From Glandiceps talaboti (taxonomy: Eukaryota; Hemichordata; Enteropneusta; Spengelidae): a stretch of 64,000 bases of DNA. The position numbers were made by a program, and so were the translations under genes. This document shows, in pieces, positions 1 through 15,339 of the stretch; the first letter of the stretch is position 1; the number at the start of each line of letters is the position of its first letter. The stretch lies in NCBI RefSeq assembly GCF_964340395.1, contig NC_135554.1, forward strand, positions 12,328,251 through 12,392,250, read 5' to 3'. The notes beneath the pieces were generated by a model. That model did not search any database and was not told the origin of the DNA. It saw only the letters and a program-made list of their open reading frames with translations.

Positions 1-260
1 TTTTTTTGAGTGTCTAGTTCAGGTTTTCCATTGTTTTCCAAATGGTCTATGTGTTGTTTATGTCCTATCTGATGTACAGCCATTAAATATTTGTATAACA
101 GTTTATTTGTGGTTTTCAGTTGATGACAGTTTCCGCATCCATTATTTCTCGTTAGACTTCACAATTTTGCGATTTTTTCTCGAATACATAAACATGTTTA
201 GGGTCGGCAGTGAAAAGCTAGGTGGGGTCAGTAGCCGTAACCAAACAATCGTTTTTAGGC

Positions 261-338
261 CTATACTATACTATACTATACTATACTATACTATACTATA
301 CTATACTATACTATACTATACTATACTATACTGTACTG
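261..338. repeat. (CTATA)n pentanucleotide microsatellite
   Basis: About 15 uninterrupted CTATA units, decaying into CTGTA at the right end. Confidence 0.97.
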
Positions 339-3129
339 TAGTGGAAACTTGTTGTTGAATTGACGACCCCCAATATTTGTTCATTGACGATGATTTGTAC
401 GTGCATCAGAACTACAGATGGGAATGGGACTGTCATTTTGTAACAGAATAAAATTGTTACTCTTGAAAAAAATGCACCCGTAAAGAAACGCATTATTACT
501 ACACCCCCGAATTGATCGTGCAAAAAATCTTCGGAGATCAGCAGAGCGGAAATGGAGGTCAATAAAATTAGAAATTCACAAGCAGAACTACATGAGAACT
601 GTCATATCACTAACAAAATGATTCGTCAAGCCACACCTTACTAATACATAAATCTAATTGAGGACAATGCCAAGGAGCAGAGGTCACTTTTCAAAAGCGT
701 ATCTACATTAATATGCAAGCACGTCATGGGAAAAACGGTCTTTCATATATCATCACTGGCATATTCCGATAGCCGTATTGACACGCCACAGCCTTCCTAT
801 TTGAACTGACTAATCATTAGAAAACTCCTTAGTACAGGTTGCAATAATTTTAAACCACTGCAGCTGGGATTTGTCTTTACATGTACCATCGCACTATTTC
901 TTTGCATCACAAAACTGTATTAAGTGATTTAGGGAATTTTGTGTAATATTTATATTTTAGCTGGCGAAAATGTTCCTTACATGTAAATAGTTGAACTCGA
1001 ATATGCATGTTCTGTTATCTTTTCAATATCTTGTTTTCTGATATCTGGGTGTCTAAAGGAAAAAACATTCCAATTTAGTTGTATTTATAGTTTCCTGAAT
1101 AGATAACACATTAGAACACGTGGTGCAGATTTAAGATATTATGAGGAAGTAGATAATTTACATGGTTACAATAAGTCGAGGGAGTATGAGGAAATGGTAA
1201 ATAAAGTTTTTGTCGAAAAGAAGACTGTACGCGTGTTACTTGTGCAAATTGTTTTGAATTATCCCGTTATTGCATATTTTTGTATGTTTCAATCTTTTCG
1301 ATTTATATTTTCCACTAAAAGTTAATGTCGTTAACGTTAGTAAAATATTTGAAATGTCAGTTTTCCAGGACTGGGGAGTTGTCCGTGGATTTCTCTCTTT
1401 TTTTGGGCGGTGGGCAACAAAAGGTCTCTGATCCGACTTTACTCCCTGTAAAAACACAAAAGAGGATGATTTCTCCTCCCTCATCACTTTTTTTGTGCTG
1501 GGAATTCCTCCCAGCGATTTTCTGTTATGCAGACAAATACACACAAACAAACACAAATGCTACAGAGATCCATTCGAGTTTGGGACTACGTGACAGGGCT
1601 ATGTAGCACGCTCTATATCACGTTCCTGTGGAACTGTCAAGGCTTTCCCAGTCAGTCCACAGGCTATCCCAGAGTCACCCAGGCCCGGCAAACATAGCAC
1701 CTGCGGGCTCCGTATCGTCCCCGACTTTTCGAGTCATTATTCCAGGAGTCTCCCCAAATTCGCACTCGTCTTGTGAGTGAGACACGACTGAGTGGCACAG
1801 CCTACCCATCGAGCCTTTTTTTATATTATGATTATCTGTTACTTTTATAAAGGCACATTTGGAATCACCGTTTCGTTGTGGCGTCACGTGGACCATGAGT
1901 TAGTATAACACGAGTCAAAATGATTATTTTAAGTTATGGATCTACTATTTAAAACTATACATAATCACTGTTTTATCAGTAAATCGCCCTATATAAGTGT
2001 ACGTGTAAAATGTTAGCTGCAAAGCGCAATCTGAAAACTTCAAGTTTGATTCAATACACAGTGTCTATCATTAGCTGAATGCGAACAAACTATATTAAAA
2101 TCGCTTTCTTTTCGTATATATGTGGATCAGGTGACTCCAATATTCTGAGCCTAACGCGATTGTGCACCTTTGCTATAAAACTTATGTCTGCTTTACCGTC
2201 ACCTGCTACAAAATGTTATATTCACCAAATCGCCATTTTCAAACTTGAAGGGGCGACACAGTTGTATAATAAATTCGTATATAATGCTAAATATAACCAC
2301 AGGGGCTTGATTTTGGCCAACAAATAAGTGAACCAAAAAAAAGACAAAACTTTTGTAAAGAAAGAAAGAAAGAACGTAAACAAACAAAAAAACTATTTGT
2401 AAACAAATATGCCTTTGATATAACTGCAAACGATACTCACTGAATAGACTAAACTGATAGGATTGCGGAGCGTAGAGCCGATCGTAGTCATTCAGTCACT
2501 CACCAGGGTGTGAACGCTATGAACTGAACCGAACTGTCCGCGCCTTTATACGTACCGGTCACGGTGATCTTTAGAACTATATCTCTTCAAAGATATCATT
2601 AACTGTAAAAAAACAAATCAATTATAGTAACCTTTACACTCAAGCTTTTGATGTACACTAGCCCATTGTCTGTGTTTGATATTTAAGTATTGCCCTCCTT
2701 GGGTCAGCCATAATCTCTCCACTGATATGATAGCCAGCGATTAAATTGCATATGCAATGTTCCTGGTTACACCAGTATTATCATTAGAACAATGCATAAT
2801 ACCGTAATCACCAAACAGTGTGTTCAATTAATCGTATGTCTAAAAGTCCATGGTTGTAATAAATGACAGGTAACTTAAGCTTACAGTGTCGCGTCGAACA
2901 ACTCGATTGGATACAGATGAATCTAGTTAGCCGTGGTTTTATTTTGATTGAACATTGAAAAACGTCAGACTGTGTACCAATAAAGAGTGCCATCAAATTA
3001 TTTTGTACATGTACGTATACCAGCTGATAAATATCGCATACTTTCATGTATACACACAACGAGAAATTTTAGTATGAAAAACAGTTAGATACATGCCACT
3101 GATAGTCGAACATTAACGTCAATTGCATA
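339..3129. other. No gene seen
   Basis: AT-rich, many stops in all frames. A moderately GC-richer stretch at 1640-1900 and a TATAAAGGCG motif at 2541-2550 (-) stand out but support no gene. Confidence 0.6.
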
Positions 3130-5350
<2,221 letters not shown>

Positions 5351-6974
5351 GTCGCTCCCTAATTACGAAGTTCCAACCTCTGAACGTGCAGCTGTTTCTT
5401 TAGATGATGGTCAACACATCAACAACAACAACACCGACACAATACGGTAAACCCAGCACTGTATCCCGCGTACATTTATATGAACATCTCAAAAATAAAT
5501 GCAGACGGAGGCTTTCATCGTTGGAGGAGTGAGAATTTTCGAAACTTATTTTGAACTTGCGAAAATGAAGTTCAGCAATCGCACTGACGCCAGACCAATG
5601 CGATCGCCCACAGTAAAACAAAACGATGGGATAGAGGTAAAAAAAAAAGGCATCTAGCCGCTTCCACCCATCAGATTTTAATCAGAATGCTGTACAAGTA
5701 AGGGAACTAAACGAAAGAAACGACAACGTTGACGCACACTAATGATGGCGTCAAACAAAATAATTTCGCGGGAGCGGCCAGTAGTCAGGCCATACGATAT
5801 AAATTTTCTGCGACCGTAGTAAAAAAGAAGACGGTAGTCGAAACAATTGCAAGTCAAAAGGACTGTTACTGGAATTTTGATGAGTTATTTTTCATGGAGA
5901 AATTGTGAGATTAGGCTATATATACTGCGATCAATACGATACACAGTATAGTAATGTATTACTTACATTTTATGTACGTACTTGGTACACGTTTTACGTT
6001 TTACAATATTTTTATTGTGTAAAATCAGCACCATATGCGCGCGCAAACTCTGAAGACAGCGCTTGCTGTGACACGTGTGAATTGGATGAGCTGTACCGGC
6101 CCCGTCGAACACTATATTTAAAATGCAACTTGCAGCCTGCAGTTCCGTTCATATTATTAACATGTTGTGCGTTAGGCGTGCCTCACAAATTATGGATACT
6201 GATGGTGGATGTCGTAGTAGGAAATGTGTGTCGTTGTAGTCCTTCCTACCTCCATGAGTACGAGTCTGTCATCAACTTTGTGGAACAAAATGGCGTCGAA
6301 TGGGCGTAGGGCGGACATGATATGATAGGATACATGTTGAACAAAATCTTGTCGAACATGTAATGTGTTGTTATGTAGCTGGAGAAGTTTAATTTTGTAC
6401 CAGGTTAACATTGTCAATTCAGCGTTCTTTGTACTCTGGGCACCGTACTCCTCACGGGACCTGGAGTTTATTCCATATATTATGGGATACACGACAGGCC
6501 AGTACATTGAAAAGCTAGTGAATGACGTAATATGTTATACATGTACGTGTCGCACTACAAAACGCACACTTTTGAACAACCAAAAAGCAAGTGATTCAAA
6601 CACTGCCAAAATCTAATACGAAGTTGTGTATGGCTCTGAAATTCAGTCATGTCTGGAGTTTGAGATGAAACCATATGATGCCATGGCAAAATTGCCTTTT
6701 TAATTTGTGACTCCCCCCCCCCCCCGTGAAACCTCATGTGTATGACGTATTCTACATATCAGACGGCACACACTGAATAGATGACAGATTTATGGCTGAA
6801 TAACATGATGTAGCTTATAACCTTAGTACATGTATCACACGTGTGTATGACAATTAGAATTTGTATTGATATATCCTATCACTGTATCAGAATATCTTTC
6901 CCTTAATTTAAGTATTGTTCAGTTGCCATCTGTGTAACTAGTTTCAACTGATAAACAGGTTTAGTACTGCTATA
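5351..6974. other. No gene seen
   Basis: The longest frame (5905-6309, +) has no recognisable domain and an unlikely composition. A poly(C) run lies at 6713-6725. Confidence 0.55.
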
Positions 6975-7260
6975 AACATAGTTGGTGGTAAAATGTCTGA
7001 AATGTATGGTAATTTGTCCATCTGTGTGCAACATATTTATGGTAAAGTGTCTGGTGTGTGCGATACAGTTATGGGAAAGTCTGTTTGACATGGTAAATTG
7101 TCTCTGTTTGCAACATATTTATGGTAAAATGTCTGTGTGACATGGTAAATCGTCTGTTTGCAACATATTTATGGTAAGGTGTCTGTGTATGACATTAGTG
7201 GCGAATCTGTCTGTGCAACATATTTATGGTAAAGTGTCTGTCTGTCTGTGTGTGTGTGTG
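6975..7260. repeat. Degenerate minisatellite
   Basis: GCAACATATTTATGGTAAAG-like units start at about 7027, 7108, 7160 and 7217, with TGTCTGTGTG spacers, and end in a (GT)n run next to the MITE at 7285. Confidence 0.8.
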
Positions 7261-7284
7261 TGTGTGACATTTATGTGTCTGGCA

Positions 7285-7680
7285 TTATTTTGACAATTAG
7301 CCTTGTAAATGTGGTATTTTAACCTTTGACCCTAGAAGTTAACACAAACAATCAGTGTATGTGTGCACACTAGAGCTGAAAGCCAAATATTTACTTCCTT
7401 TTATCTAGTAATTGTTCTACACTATTTTGGACATTCAAAGTTAAGATACTTAAATGTTAATATGGAAATCAACAGCATAATATGCTAAATATAAATATTA
7501 TTCATATAAAATATACTTGAACCCTAATGCACAATTGTACTAGAAATAACCTATGTGGGGTATAGATACAAACTTTGCTAAGTAAGTACTCGTGTTGAAA
7601 TTTCTAAAGCTGATAATGTGTGTTAACTTCCAGTGTCAAAGGTTAAAATACCACATTTACAAGGCTAATTGTCAAAATAA
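7285..7680. mobile_element. 396-bp MITE with ~66-bp inverted repeats
   Basis: The left arm starts TTATTTTGACAATTAG at 7285, and the right arm is its complement ending at 7680. The arms agree almost base for base for about 66 positions, up to GAAGTTAACACA. If the duplication is TA, the element proper is TTTTGAC to GTCAAAA, a mariner-like pattern. The interior is AT-rich and non-coding. Confidence 0.8.
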
Positions 7681-7739
7681 ATTCACCCAGAGATCCAAAG
7701 TAAATAGAGGTACTCTAGCATTTTAAAAATGAAATTTAA

Positions 7740-8790
7740 AGGTTTACAGTTTCTGCACGTACAATGAGAAAATTAGAGTGAATTCACATTTTTTTAACTG
7801 ATCACATCTATCCAAGTGATATGAAATTCAGGTGCATATCCCTTTGGAAACAGGATGAAATGGCCATCTGAAGTGTGTTAGTATGTTGCTGCTCATCAAA
7901 CATCTTCCAGTTAACCTAGTATACACCTAGGGCACTTGTCTGTTTTTAGCTAAACTGAACCGAGGGTCAGATGTGCTATAAGTGAAATGTCTGCCTGTGT
8001 GTGTATGTATGAGTGGATGTGTGTGTGCATATGGACCGATAAAACTCCCAAGACCAATAGCCTTGGTTTTTGTTGGGACTTTGTATGAGAAAATACATCC
8101 AGTCTCAGGCTAAAATGAAATGTTATTGTTTTATTGATATTTTGAAATCATGGAATCTATCGAAATTAACCTATTCAAGGTTGCTTGGAAATGTGATTTT
8201 TAGCACAACTGAACTAAAATAGTTTCATTGATATAGACACGAGACCTCATGAAGAGTCTTGTCTTTAGAGACAAGGATGGATAAGCAAATACATAAACAC
8301 TTACAAAATTAAAACTATTCTGTATTACATGTATGGTGTAAATTACACATTACAAATGCAGAGACTGCATTCAAGTACATGTAGTGTCTACTCCAATATT
8401 ATCTGGGCAAAGCTTTCTTCCAACACCTTGACTTACGTACTTTTGACTTACGTACTTTTCATATTTGACCCTTTGGTGTCAAATATGAAAACCAAGCCAT
8501 TTCATAGCCATAGCAGACACGTTTTTGTGCTTATTTGTTGTCAACTTCTTTCAAAACATGTTTACTTCAAACATACAATAAAAACGTATTCTACAATTAT
8601 TACTTGCGATAATATAGTATTCTCTTTATCAAGAGCTAGCTAAATCTGGTTCTTTTCAGTTTCCTTGCTCTCAGTCCTTTACTGTGATCAACTTCTTCAG
8701 TAACAAAGTGCTGCAGTTGCGTCTCTAATGTAGTGGTTAAGGCAAGGGCATCGGTTAATATTTTATATAAAAACTTTATGAAAAATTTGA
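7740..8790. repeat. Direct duplication, copy A
   Basis: Copy A matches copy B (10080-12070) in the same order: GAGTGAATTCACATTTTTTT with ACAGGATGAAATGGCCATCT, then TTTTAGC-hairpin sequence, GACTTTGTAT-GAGAAAAT, TTTTTAGCACAACTGAACTA, the TGTAAATTACACATTAC segment at 8338, and the CAGTCCTTTACTGTGATCAA end near 8675. No gene was recognised in it. Confidence 0.75.
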
Positions 8791-10079
8791 AGAAGTCATC
8801 AGATTAAACAATTTTTCACACACACAAAAATCCACTCATTCAGAGGCGCTGTCACATGGAGTAAATATTGCTATATTAGAGTTTCCTGTGTAGCTCGGGC
8901 TTTGCTAACTGAGACCAGTGCCTTCATTCTTGCTTTTGCCTTCTCTTTCTTACTGAACAAATGATTTAGATATAGAACGGCGAATCTCTGTAAGCAATGA
9001 TTTCTTTGAGCGTTTAGTGTAAGCATAATCTTGCATACAGCATTCAATACACAAAAAAAACATGCATGCCTTTCCTCCCCATCCCTCCTCCCTATCCCAC
9101 ACCCTCCTATCTAAGCTCTGAACCTGAAATGTAGGAAGTGTTAGTTTCCTTGTCATTCACATGCATCAGTACTTGCCAAATTTTGTACCCTGACCAAATA
9201 CACCAACTGGGTGAGGTGGTCTTAAAGAAAAAAATGAGCAACATACTTGGTGTTGTTAGTTACGCCATACCATTACTGGGACAAGCCATTAAAGAAGCAA
9301 GTCCACTTGTTATCAAAGAGTACCAATATTTACACATGTGATGATGGGCTCTTACATAACACAAGTAAACAGTGTAGTTCACAGCGTAAGATCATTTCTA
9401 AGGAGTGGGTCAATTGAGGCAAACCTTATCTCCGTCTTATATCAGTTGTTATCAATTTATTAGGCTATTATAAGTAACACTACAAACAGCTTTAGAGATG
9501 CAAACAACTTTTATGACACCCGTTTTCGTCAGGCAAGCCCGCGGGTTTGTTGCACTTAGACCGTTAATGGCTTGTGAATGTCATGACTTAAACATAACAC
9601 TTTAAAGATTCACTTTATTAAGATAGCTTATTTCATGAAATATATGCACAACTTTAAAGAAATTAACATACTATTTAGAAAATGGTGATGCAGACACACA
9701 CAGACTTTTTGCCCCCTAATACATCTCCTTCCTTACGGAAGGAAAACATGAACAACATGCAAGAACAGTTAAAATATAATTATGAAACAATTAAACTTTG
9801 TTAGAAAAATTACAAAACCAGTAAAAACTAGTATATTTAGAGTAAACTACGTAATACAACCTGTAATGCACATACTACACCTAACTATCTACCAAAAATG
9901 TTGCTGTCTGTCTTGTCACCGAAATCTTTCATATGTTTTGCAATATAAAATTTGGTGACCGTCTATTTCGAATGATCATATCACTTCTAGGGCTTGTTCA
10001 AATATGCTAACATACCTGCTGTAATTGGTAAATTCCCTCACAAACATATTTGACCACATTTCGCAACCGGACTTTATGC
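8791..10079. other. No gene seen
   Basis: Unique AT-rich spacer between the two duplication copies. A palindromic CTTCCTTACGGAAGG (9732-9746) is shared with 33.1 kb. Confidence 0.6.
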
Positions 10080-12070
10080 GATGTGTGTTTGCAAATATTA
10101 CATTTTCCGCATGGACAATGAGAAAGAGTTTGCAAGAGTGAATTCACATTTTTTTGCTTTGATCACATCTACCCAAGTGAATAAAAGTCTTGTGTGTGTC
10201 CCTATGGAAACAGGACGAAATGGCCATCTGAAGTGTGTTTGTATGGTGCTGCTCATCAAAAATCTCTAAAAGTTACCCTAGTGATAGTATACAAATTAGA
10301 GCACTTGCCTTTTTTTAGCACAACTGAACTGAGGGTCAGCTGTGCTATGACTATGGTGAAATGTCTGTCTGTGTATGATGAGTGGATGTGTGTGTGGATA
10401 TGAACCACTTAACCCTTTACTTCCTATATAGGTGGCCCTATATAGCACCTAGGGCCTAAATAAAGTTTAGAGACTTACTTGTCAAGACATTATAACTTTT
10501 ATATGCTTAGGACTTTGTTTCTATGACAACTGACCCAACTTAAATGTGGTGCATGTAAAGTTAAGATGTTACAGTGTATAATGCAAGGGCATTGTTATGC
10601 AAATTATATTATTATGCAAATTGTAGTATTGATTATTATTCTTACTCACTGCATTTTTAAGATAAAATCCATCCAAAACAATGAATAAGTTTATTTTACT
10701 CATCACTGCTGTGTTTTTCCTGCAATTATCCTACTCTACAGTTTCTTCCTTTTCCCCAGCTAATTCTATACCTGCACATCTGGATCATTGTACAGGTAAT
10801 CATTCATATAGTGATATCATTGGAAACAGGGTACTGGACACATCCTAACCTTACATGTTCCATAAATGTACTTTGTATCTTTCCTATGCATGTGTAATTG
10901 ACATTTTGATTTAGTTTCTGTTAAAGCTGGTGCATGCTGCAAATCTCTGTCAAATCTAATGTCATCACTTTGGGCTGTGGGTTTTATTTTCTGTAGTTTG
11001 TCAAAGTTAAGGCCATTTTGATCAGTGGGTAGGGTTTCATTATCAACAAAGTGTAGATATCGTAAAATTTGACATTACAGGTGACGAGGCATGTGGTTTT
11101 CCAAAAGCAGGGGTTTATGTTGGGGACTTTGTATTAGAAAATGCTTCCAGTCTTAGGCTAATATGAAATATTAATTGTTTTATTGATATTTTGAAATTGT
11201 GAAATCTGTTATCTGATATTTTGCACCTATGCTGTCAATGGCACCAAGATTAACTAACCTCTGTTCGAGGTTGCTTGGAAACATTATTTTTAGCACAGCT
11301 GAACTAAAATAGTTTCATTGAAGTTATAGACATGAGAGAGACCTCATGAAGAGTCTTGTCTGTCTGTCTCAATGTGTGGGTGATTTAAACTTAAAAACTT
11401 TAGGGAAGATTTATTTTCGCATGTCTGTGTATCCGTTGGTGACAAAGACAAAGACTAACAGGAAGAGTATTTTGATATTTGGAAGGGATTTTGCTTTCAG
11501 TCTCTAGTTGGGATATTGTCCCAAGACAAAATGTTACGTATCTGCCTAGCAAGAAGACCACACACCCTAAGCAACTAGCAAAATCATTGTGTATTGTAAG
11601 GGTAGAGACAGAGATGGATAAGAAAATAAATAAACATTCATGAAATGTTTGCAAAAACCATTCCGTATTACATGCATGATGTAAATTACACATTACAAAT
11701 GCAGAGACTGCATTCAAGTACATGTAGTGTCTACTCCAGTAAAATCGGGGCCAAGCTTTTCTCTGACACCTTGACTGAAGTACTGTTGACCTTGACCTTT
11801 GGGGTCAAATATCAAAACCTAGCCATTTCATACCCATTGCAGACACCTATTTGTGTCAATTTCTTTGAAAACATACTTCTAACACACAATAAAAAAGATG
11901 TGATAAATTATTATTTACAATGAGACAGTATTCCCTGGATCAAGAGCTTGATAAATCTGTGGTTCTTTTAGTTTCCTTGCTCCCAGTCCTTTACTGTGAT
12001 CAACTTCTTCTGTAACAATGTGGTTAAGGCTAGGTCATCAGTTAAAATTTTATATAAAAACTATTTAAAA
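10080..12070. repeat. Direct duplication, copy B (expanded)
   Basis: Same segments as 7740-8790, but about 900 bases longer. Extra sequence lies at about 10410-11085 and 11385-11620. The first extra block contains the signal-peptide micro-ORF at 10681. Divergence between copies is substantial by eye, so the duplication is old or both are members of one dispersed repeat. Confidence 0.7.
10681..10848 (+). CDS. Possible small secreted peptide or signal-peptide exon
   Basis: A 55-codon frame starts at an ATG with A at -3 (aaaacaATGA). It opens MNKFILLITAVFFLQLSYST, a textbook signal peptide: Lys in the n-region, an uninterrupted hydrophobic core and a small-residue cleavage zone SYS/TVSS. The frame then reads SFSPANSIPAHLDHCTG and stops soon after. 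A potential donor (ACAG|GTAATC) at 10795/10796 follows that segment, so this may instead be a first coding exon with the rest spliced downstream. I recognise no mature peptide family, and no downstream partner exon was found. Chance cannot be excluded at this length. Confidence 0.3.
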   Translation: MNKFILLITAVFFLQLSYSTVSSFSPANSIPAHLDHCTGNHSYSDIIGNRVLDTS

Positions 12071-12869
12071 ACCTTGATTAAACAATTTGTCACACACACA
12101 CACACACATACGTGTGGTGCCGACGTAGTGATAGCACTAGTTGCAACTATACGTAGTGACGACACCATGAAATACTAGGCTTTAAGAGGTAAAACCACAA
12201 AAATATAATTGATTGGTCCCTCATCTATCTACACACGGCAGCTTTAAGTTCTATCTTTCTAAATTCCCTGTTTTCCAGGCCTCTCAAAAACCATACCATT
12301 GACCAGCCTGTGGGGCCCTCACAAAAAAAAACTAGTTTTCCCATCCATGTAACAGTGTGTGTGTCGAATTGTTCTCAATCATCCAAGTGAGGGCAAGTGT
12401 GGGCTAATACAAGTTTTACCATCACAGTGAAACCAATAACATTATTAAAGCCATTATATGATTTTTAGCAAGAAGTTTTAAATTACGTTATTTTAATCCC
12501 ATAAAGACGAGTAAATGTTGGATTTTCAATGATCAGTTCCTCTCCTACCTCATGACTGATATCCTTAAGCACTTTTAATGACTTGGTACCATTCTTTGGA
12601 GTTCTTTTACATTACTAAATATAAAGTGTGGCTAAGAAAGCATTGTGTAAAAATTGCAAGCTGATAAATCCAATGGCTTCTGAGAACACCCAGTGAATAT
12701 GAACACACATACATACATACATACATACATATATACATACACACACAAAACAATGACTGCTGCTGTAGCTTGTTGCTATAGCAACTGGAAGCTACAAGCT
12801 TGTTAACAATTAATATCTTGAAACTGGCAATTGCCCCCCCCCCCCCCTACACCGAGTGTTTACTTATTA
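12071..12869. other. No gene seen
   Basis: Short (CA)n at 12093-12108, (CATA)n at 12707-12730 and poly(C) at 12834-12847. Confidence 0.6.
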
Positions 12870-13895
12870 CACCAGTGAACTGTTTATGATGCCCTTGCTT
12901 TGATGGTTACACCAGGTATAACTGTGTGTGATACACTCACTATGATAGTTACACCAGATGGAAATGTGTGTCATGCCCTCACTTTGATAGTCACAATTGG
13001 TATAAGTATGTGTAATGCCCTCACTTTGATAGTTAATTATACCAGGTGTAAGTGTGTGATGCCCTCACTTTGATATCAAAGTAATTATACCAGGTGTAAG
13101 TGTGTGATGCCCTCACTTTGATAGTTAATTATACCAGGTGTGTGTGTGTGATGACATCACTTTGATATCAAAGTAATTATACCAGGTGTAAGTGTGTGAT
13201 GCCCTCACTTTGATAGTTAATTATACCAGGTGTGTGTGTGTGATGACATCACTTTGATATCAAAGTAATTATACCAGGTGTAAGTGTGTGATGCCCTCAC
13301 TTTGATAGTTAATTATACCAGGTGTGTGCGTGTGATGACATCACTTTGATATCAAAGTAATTATACCAGGTGTAAGTGTGTGATGCCATCACTTTGATAG
13401 TTACATCAGATGGAATTGTGTGTGTGATGCCATCACTTTGATAGTTACATCAGATGGAATTGTGTGTGTGATGCCATCACTTTGATAGTTACATCAGATG
13501 GAATTGTGTGTGTGATGCCATCACTTTGATAGTTACATCAGATGGAATTGTGTGTGTGATGCCATCACTTTGACAGTTACATCAGATGGAATTGTGTGTG
13601 TGATGCCATCACTTTGATAGTTACACCAGGTGCAATTGTGTGTGATGTCATCACTTTGATAGTTACATCAGATGGAATTGTGTGTGTGATGCCATCACTT
13701 TGATAGTTACATCAGATGGAATTGTGTGTGTGATGCCATCACTTTGATAGTTACATCAGATGGAATTGTGTGTGTGATGCCATCACTTTGACAGTTACAT
13801 CAGATGGAATTGTGTGTGTGATGCCATCACTTTGATAGTTACACCAGGTGCAATTGTGTGTGATGTCATCACTTTGATAGTTACACCATATGACT
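12870..13895. repeat. Minisatellite, 44-46-bp units with higher-order structure
   Basis: Core unit GATGCCATCACTTTGATAGT plus TACATCAGATGGAATTGTGTGTGT. From 13081 to about 13380 it is organised as 92-bp dimers (starts 13081, 13173, 13265, 13357). From about 13382 to 13890 it is 44-bp monomers, with a 218-bp five-unit super-repeat shown by a shared TTTGACAGTT variant at 13571 and 13789. Units before 13040 are more diverged. No coding. Confidence 0.92.
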
Positions 13896-14109
13896 GGATG
13901 TGTGCATGCTGTCCTCATTATGCTAGTTACACTAGATATGTATGTGTCTCATAACATCCTTTACCTTGCCTTTTGAACCACTAGGCAATATGGATCATTT
14001 ATTTTCATTCTATGGGACAAGTATTAAAACTACAATCTAACATAAACCTATTTAAAGGTGAATGGGAAGGTATCAGGGGCAATTCTTTGAAATGACTGCT
14101 GACTTAACC

Positions 14110-14240
14110 ATAGTTTTATTGTACATGCTGCTCCATCAACCTGGAACACTCTTCTTCAGTCTTAGACATCTTCACTCTGCAACCTCATTCCATTCAGCTC
14201 TCAAAACAGACCTTTTTTTCAATCTTTACTCAGTCCTGAT
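14110..14240 (+). pseudogene. LINE reverse-transcriptase C-terminal relic
   Basis: Read with one frameshift, the segment gives APSTWNTLL, then SLRHLHSATSFHSALKTDLF. This matches the characteristic end of CR1/L2/RTE-type ORF2 proteins (W-N-x-L-P, then S-x-x-x-F-K/R-x-x-L-K-T-x-L-F). Nothing earlier of the RT is recognisable, as expected for a 5'-truncated copy. The frameshift makes it dead. Confidence 0.55.
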
Positions 14241-14449
14241 TAATTGTGTGTCATCTTCTTGTGTGCTTATTGTACTACTGTCCCTTTGTTATCTATGCTA
14301 TGAATGGAAACATACAGACTAAACACAACACCAATTAGAGTTTAATGAAGTAATATTTAATAATGTTTCAACTTTACTGTTCTCAGTACTTTTGAACAAA
14401 TATGTCCATGCTTCAGAAGACACACTGATCTCAAATGATAAGTCTCATA

Positions 14450-14682
14450 TTATGTCAATTTTTTCTTCTTTAATGTGTTGATTTTGTTCCACACTTGGTT
14501 CTTTATCTCTTTCCAGGTTCTATCTCTGAGCACAGGATATTTCTTTTTGCAACGATTTGCTTCTTCTTGGCGAGGGCATTCAAACGTTCTAAGATGAACT
14601 GCAAAAAAGTCGCAAATAGCAACCCTCTCTTCAGTGGACCAACGATTCAGTCTCTTGTTAGGAGGACGTTGTTCATGTATTT
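14450..14682 (-). CDS. Orphan 3' exon with a conserved W/S-E-E charged domain
   Basis: A good acceptor (TTTTGTTTTCAACAG) precedes a 77-codon frame ending in TAA. It contains RWSTEERVAICDFFAVHLRT, PRQEEANRCKKKYPVLRDRT and WKEIKNQVWNKI. The spacing W-S-x-E-E, then P-x-x-E-x-x-x-C, then R-x-W-K-x-I-K-x-x-V-x-N resembles a C-terminal domain I recall from multi-exon, possibly transposon-derived proteins of fish and invertebrates. I know no function. Upstream exons should lie to the right on the minus strand, but I could not identify them; the exon-like frame at 19999-20181 is a candidate only by orientation. Confidence 0.4.
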
Positions 14683-14699
14683 CTGTTGAAAACAAAATA

Positions 14700-15339
14700 A
14701 AACATGAAATATATACTTAGGTGAAATAAATACACCATCAGAGGCTTAGTTTGAATCTCACATTTGTTTGACCACATGTTTCTGATAAGCTTCATTATCT
14801 CCACTGTTCATGAAACAACAGAAAAAGATGTGCTAAAAATCGTCATGGCATCAAAAACACACTGAATAAACATTACATTACTCAATTTACTAATAGTGCA
14901 TTGCCCCATACCAAGATTATTTGAAATTGATCCACTTACTAATAGATGTACATGTATGTCTGACAAATTTCTCCAGATATGAAAAAATAACAGAGAACGC
15001 CCCTGTCATGTTCATTTGTATCATGACATGAGTTGACATCATGATAGTACATTGTTTTTCTTTAAAGTTTTTAATGGAAATTGTTCAAGTAAAAATAACA
15101 AGTCTTTGTCAAAGACATAGCTCCCAACAAAGTATTTTACTCACTTGTAAAGATCTGAATGACAAGGCCCTAACTTACATTACCAATATAATGGATAAGG
15201 TTTAAAACTCAAATCATAATCTAAGATCAAGCTGTTTGTCATAATCTCTTGATTCCAATATCTTAAAACAAAGTGAATAACAGGACTTTTGCCATATGTG
15301 GCCCCAGACTCTGGATTTCCATCTCAGAAGATTTGAAAT
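14700..15339. other. No gene seen
   Basis: AT-rich spacer before the ~295-bp satellite; no frames or repeats stood out. Confidence 0.55.

Noticed and set aside
2499-2560. TATAAAGGCG box with a downstream CTG|GTGAGTG donor on the minus strand, suggesting a promoter and 5' exon
   Set aside because: The implied first exon would be only about 14 bases, and no downstream coding exon could be found on that strand before the window edge.
5905-6309. 134-codon frame on the plus strand
   Set aside because: No domain, odd Tyr/Cys-rich composition, no splice or start support; most likely chance.
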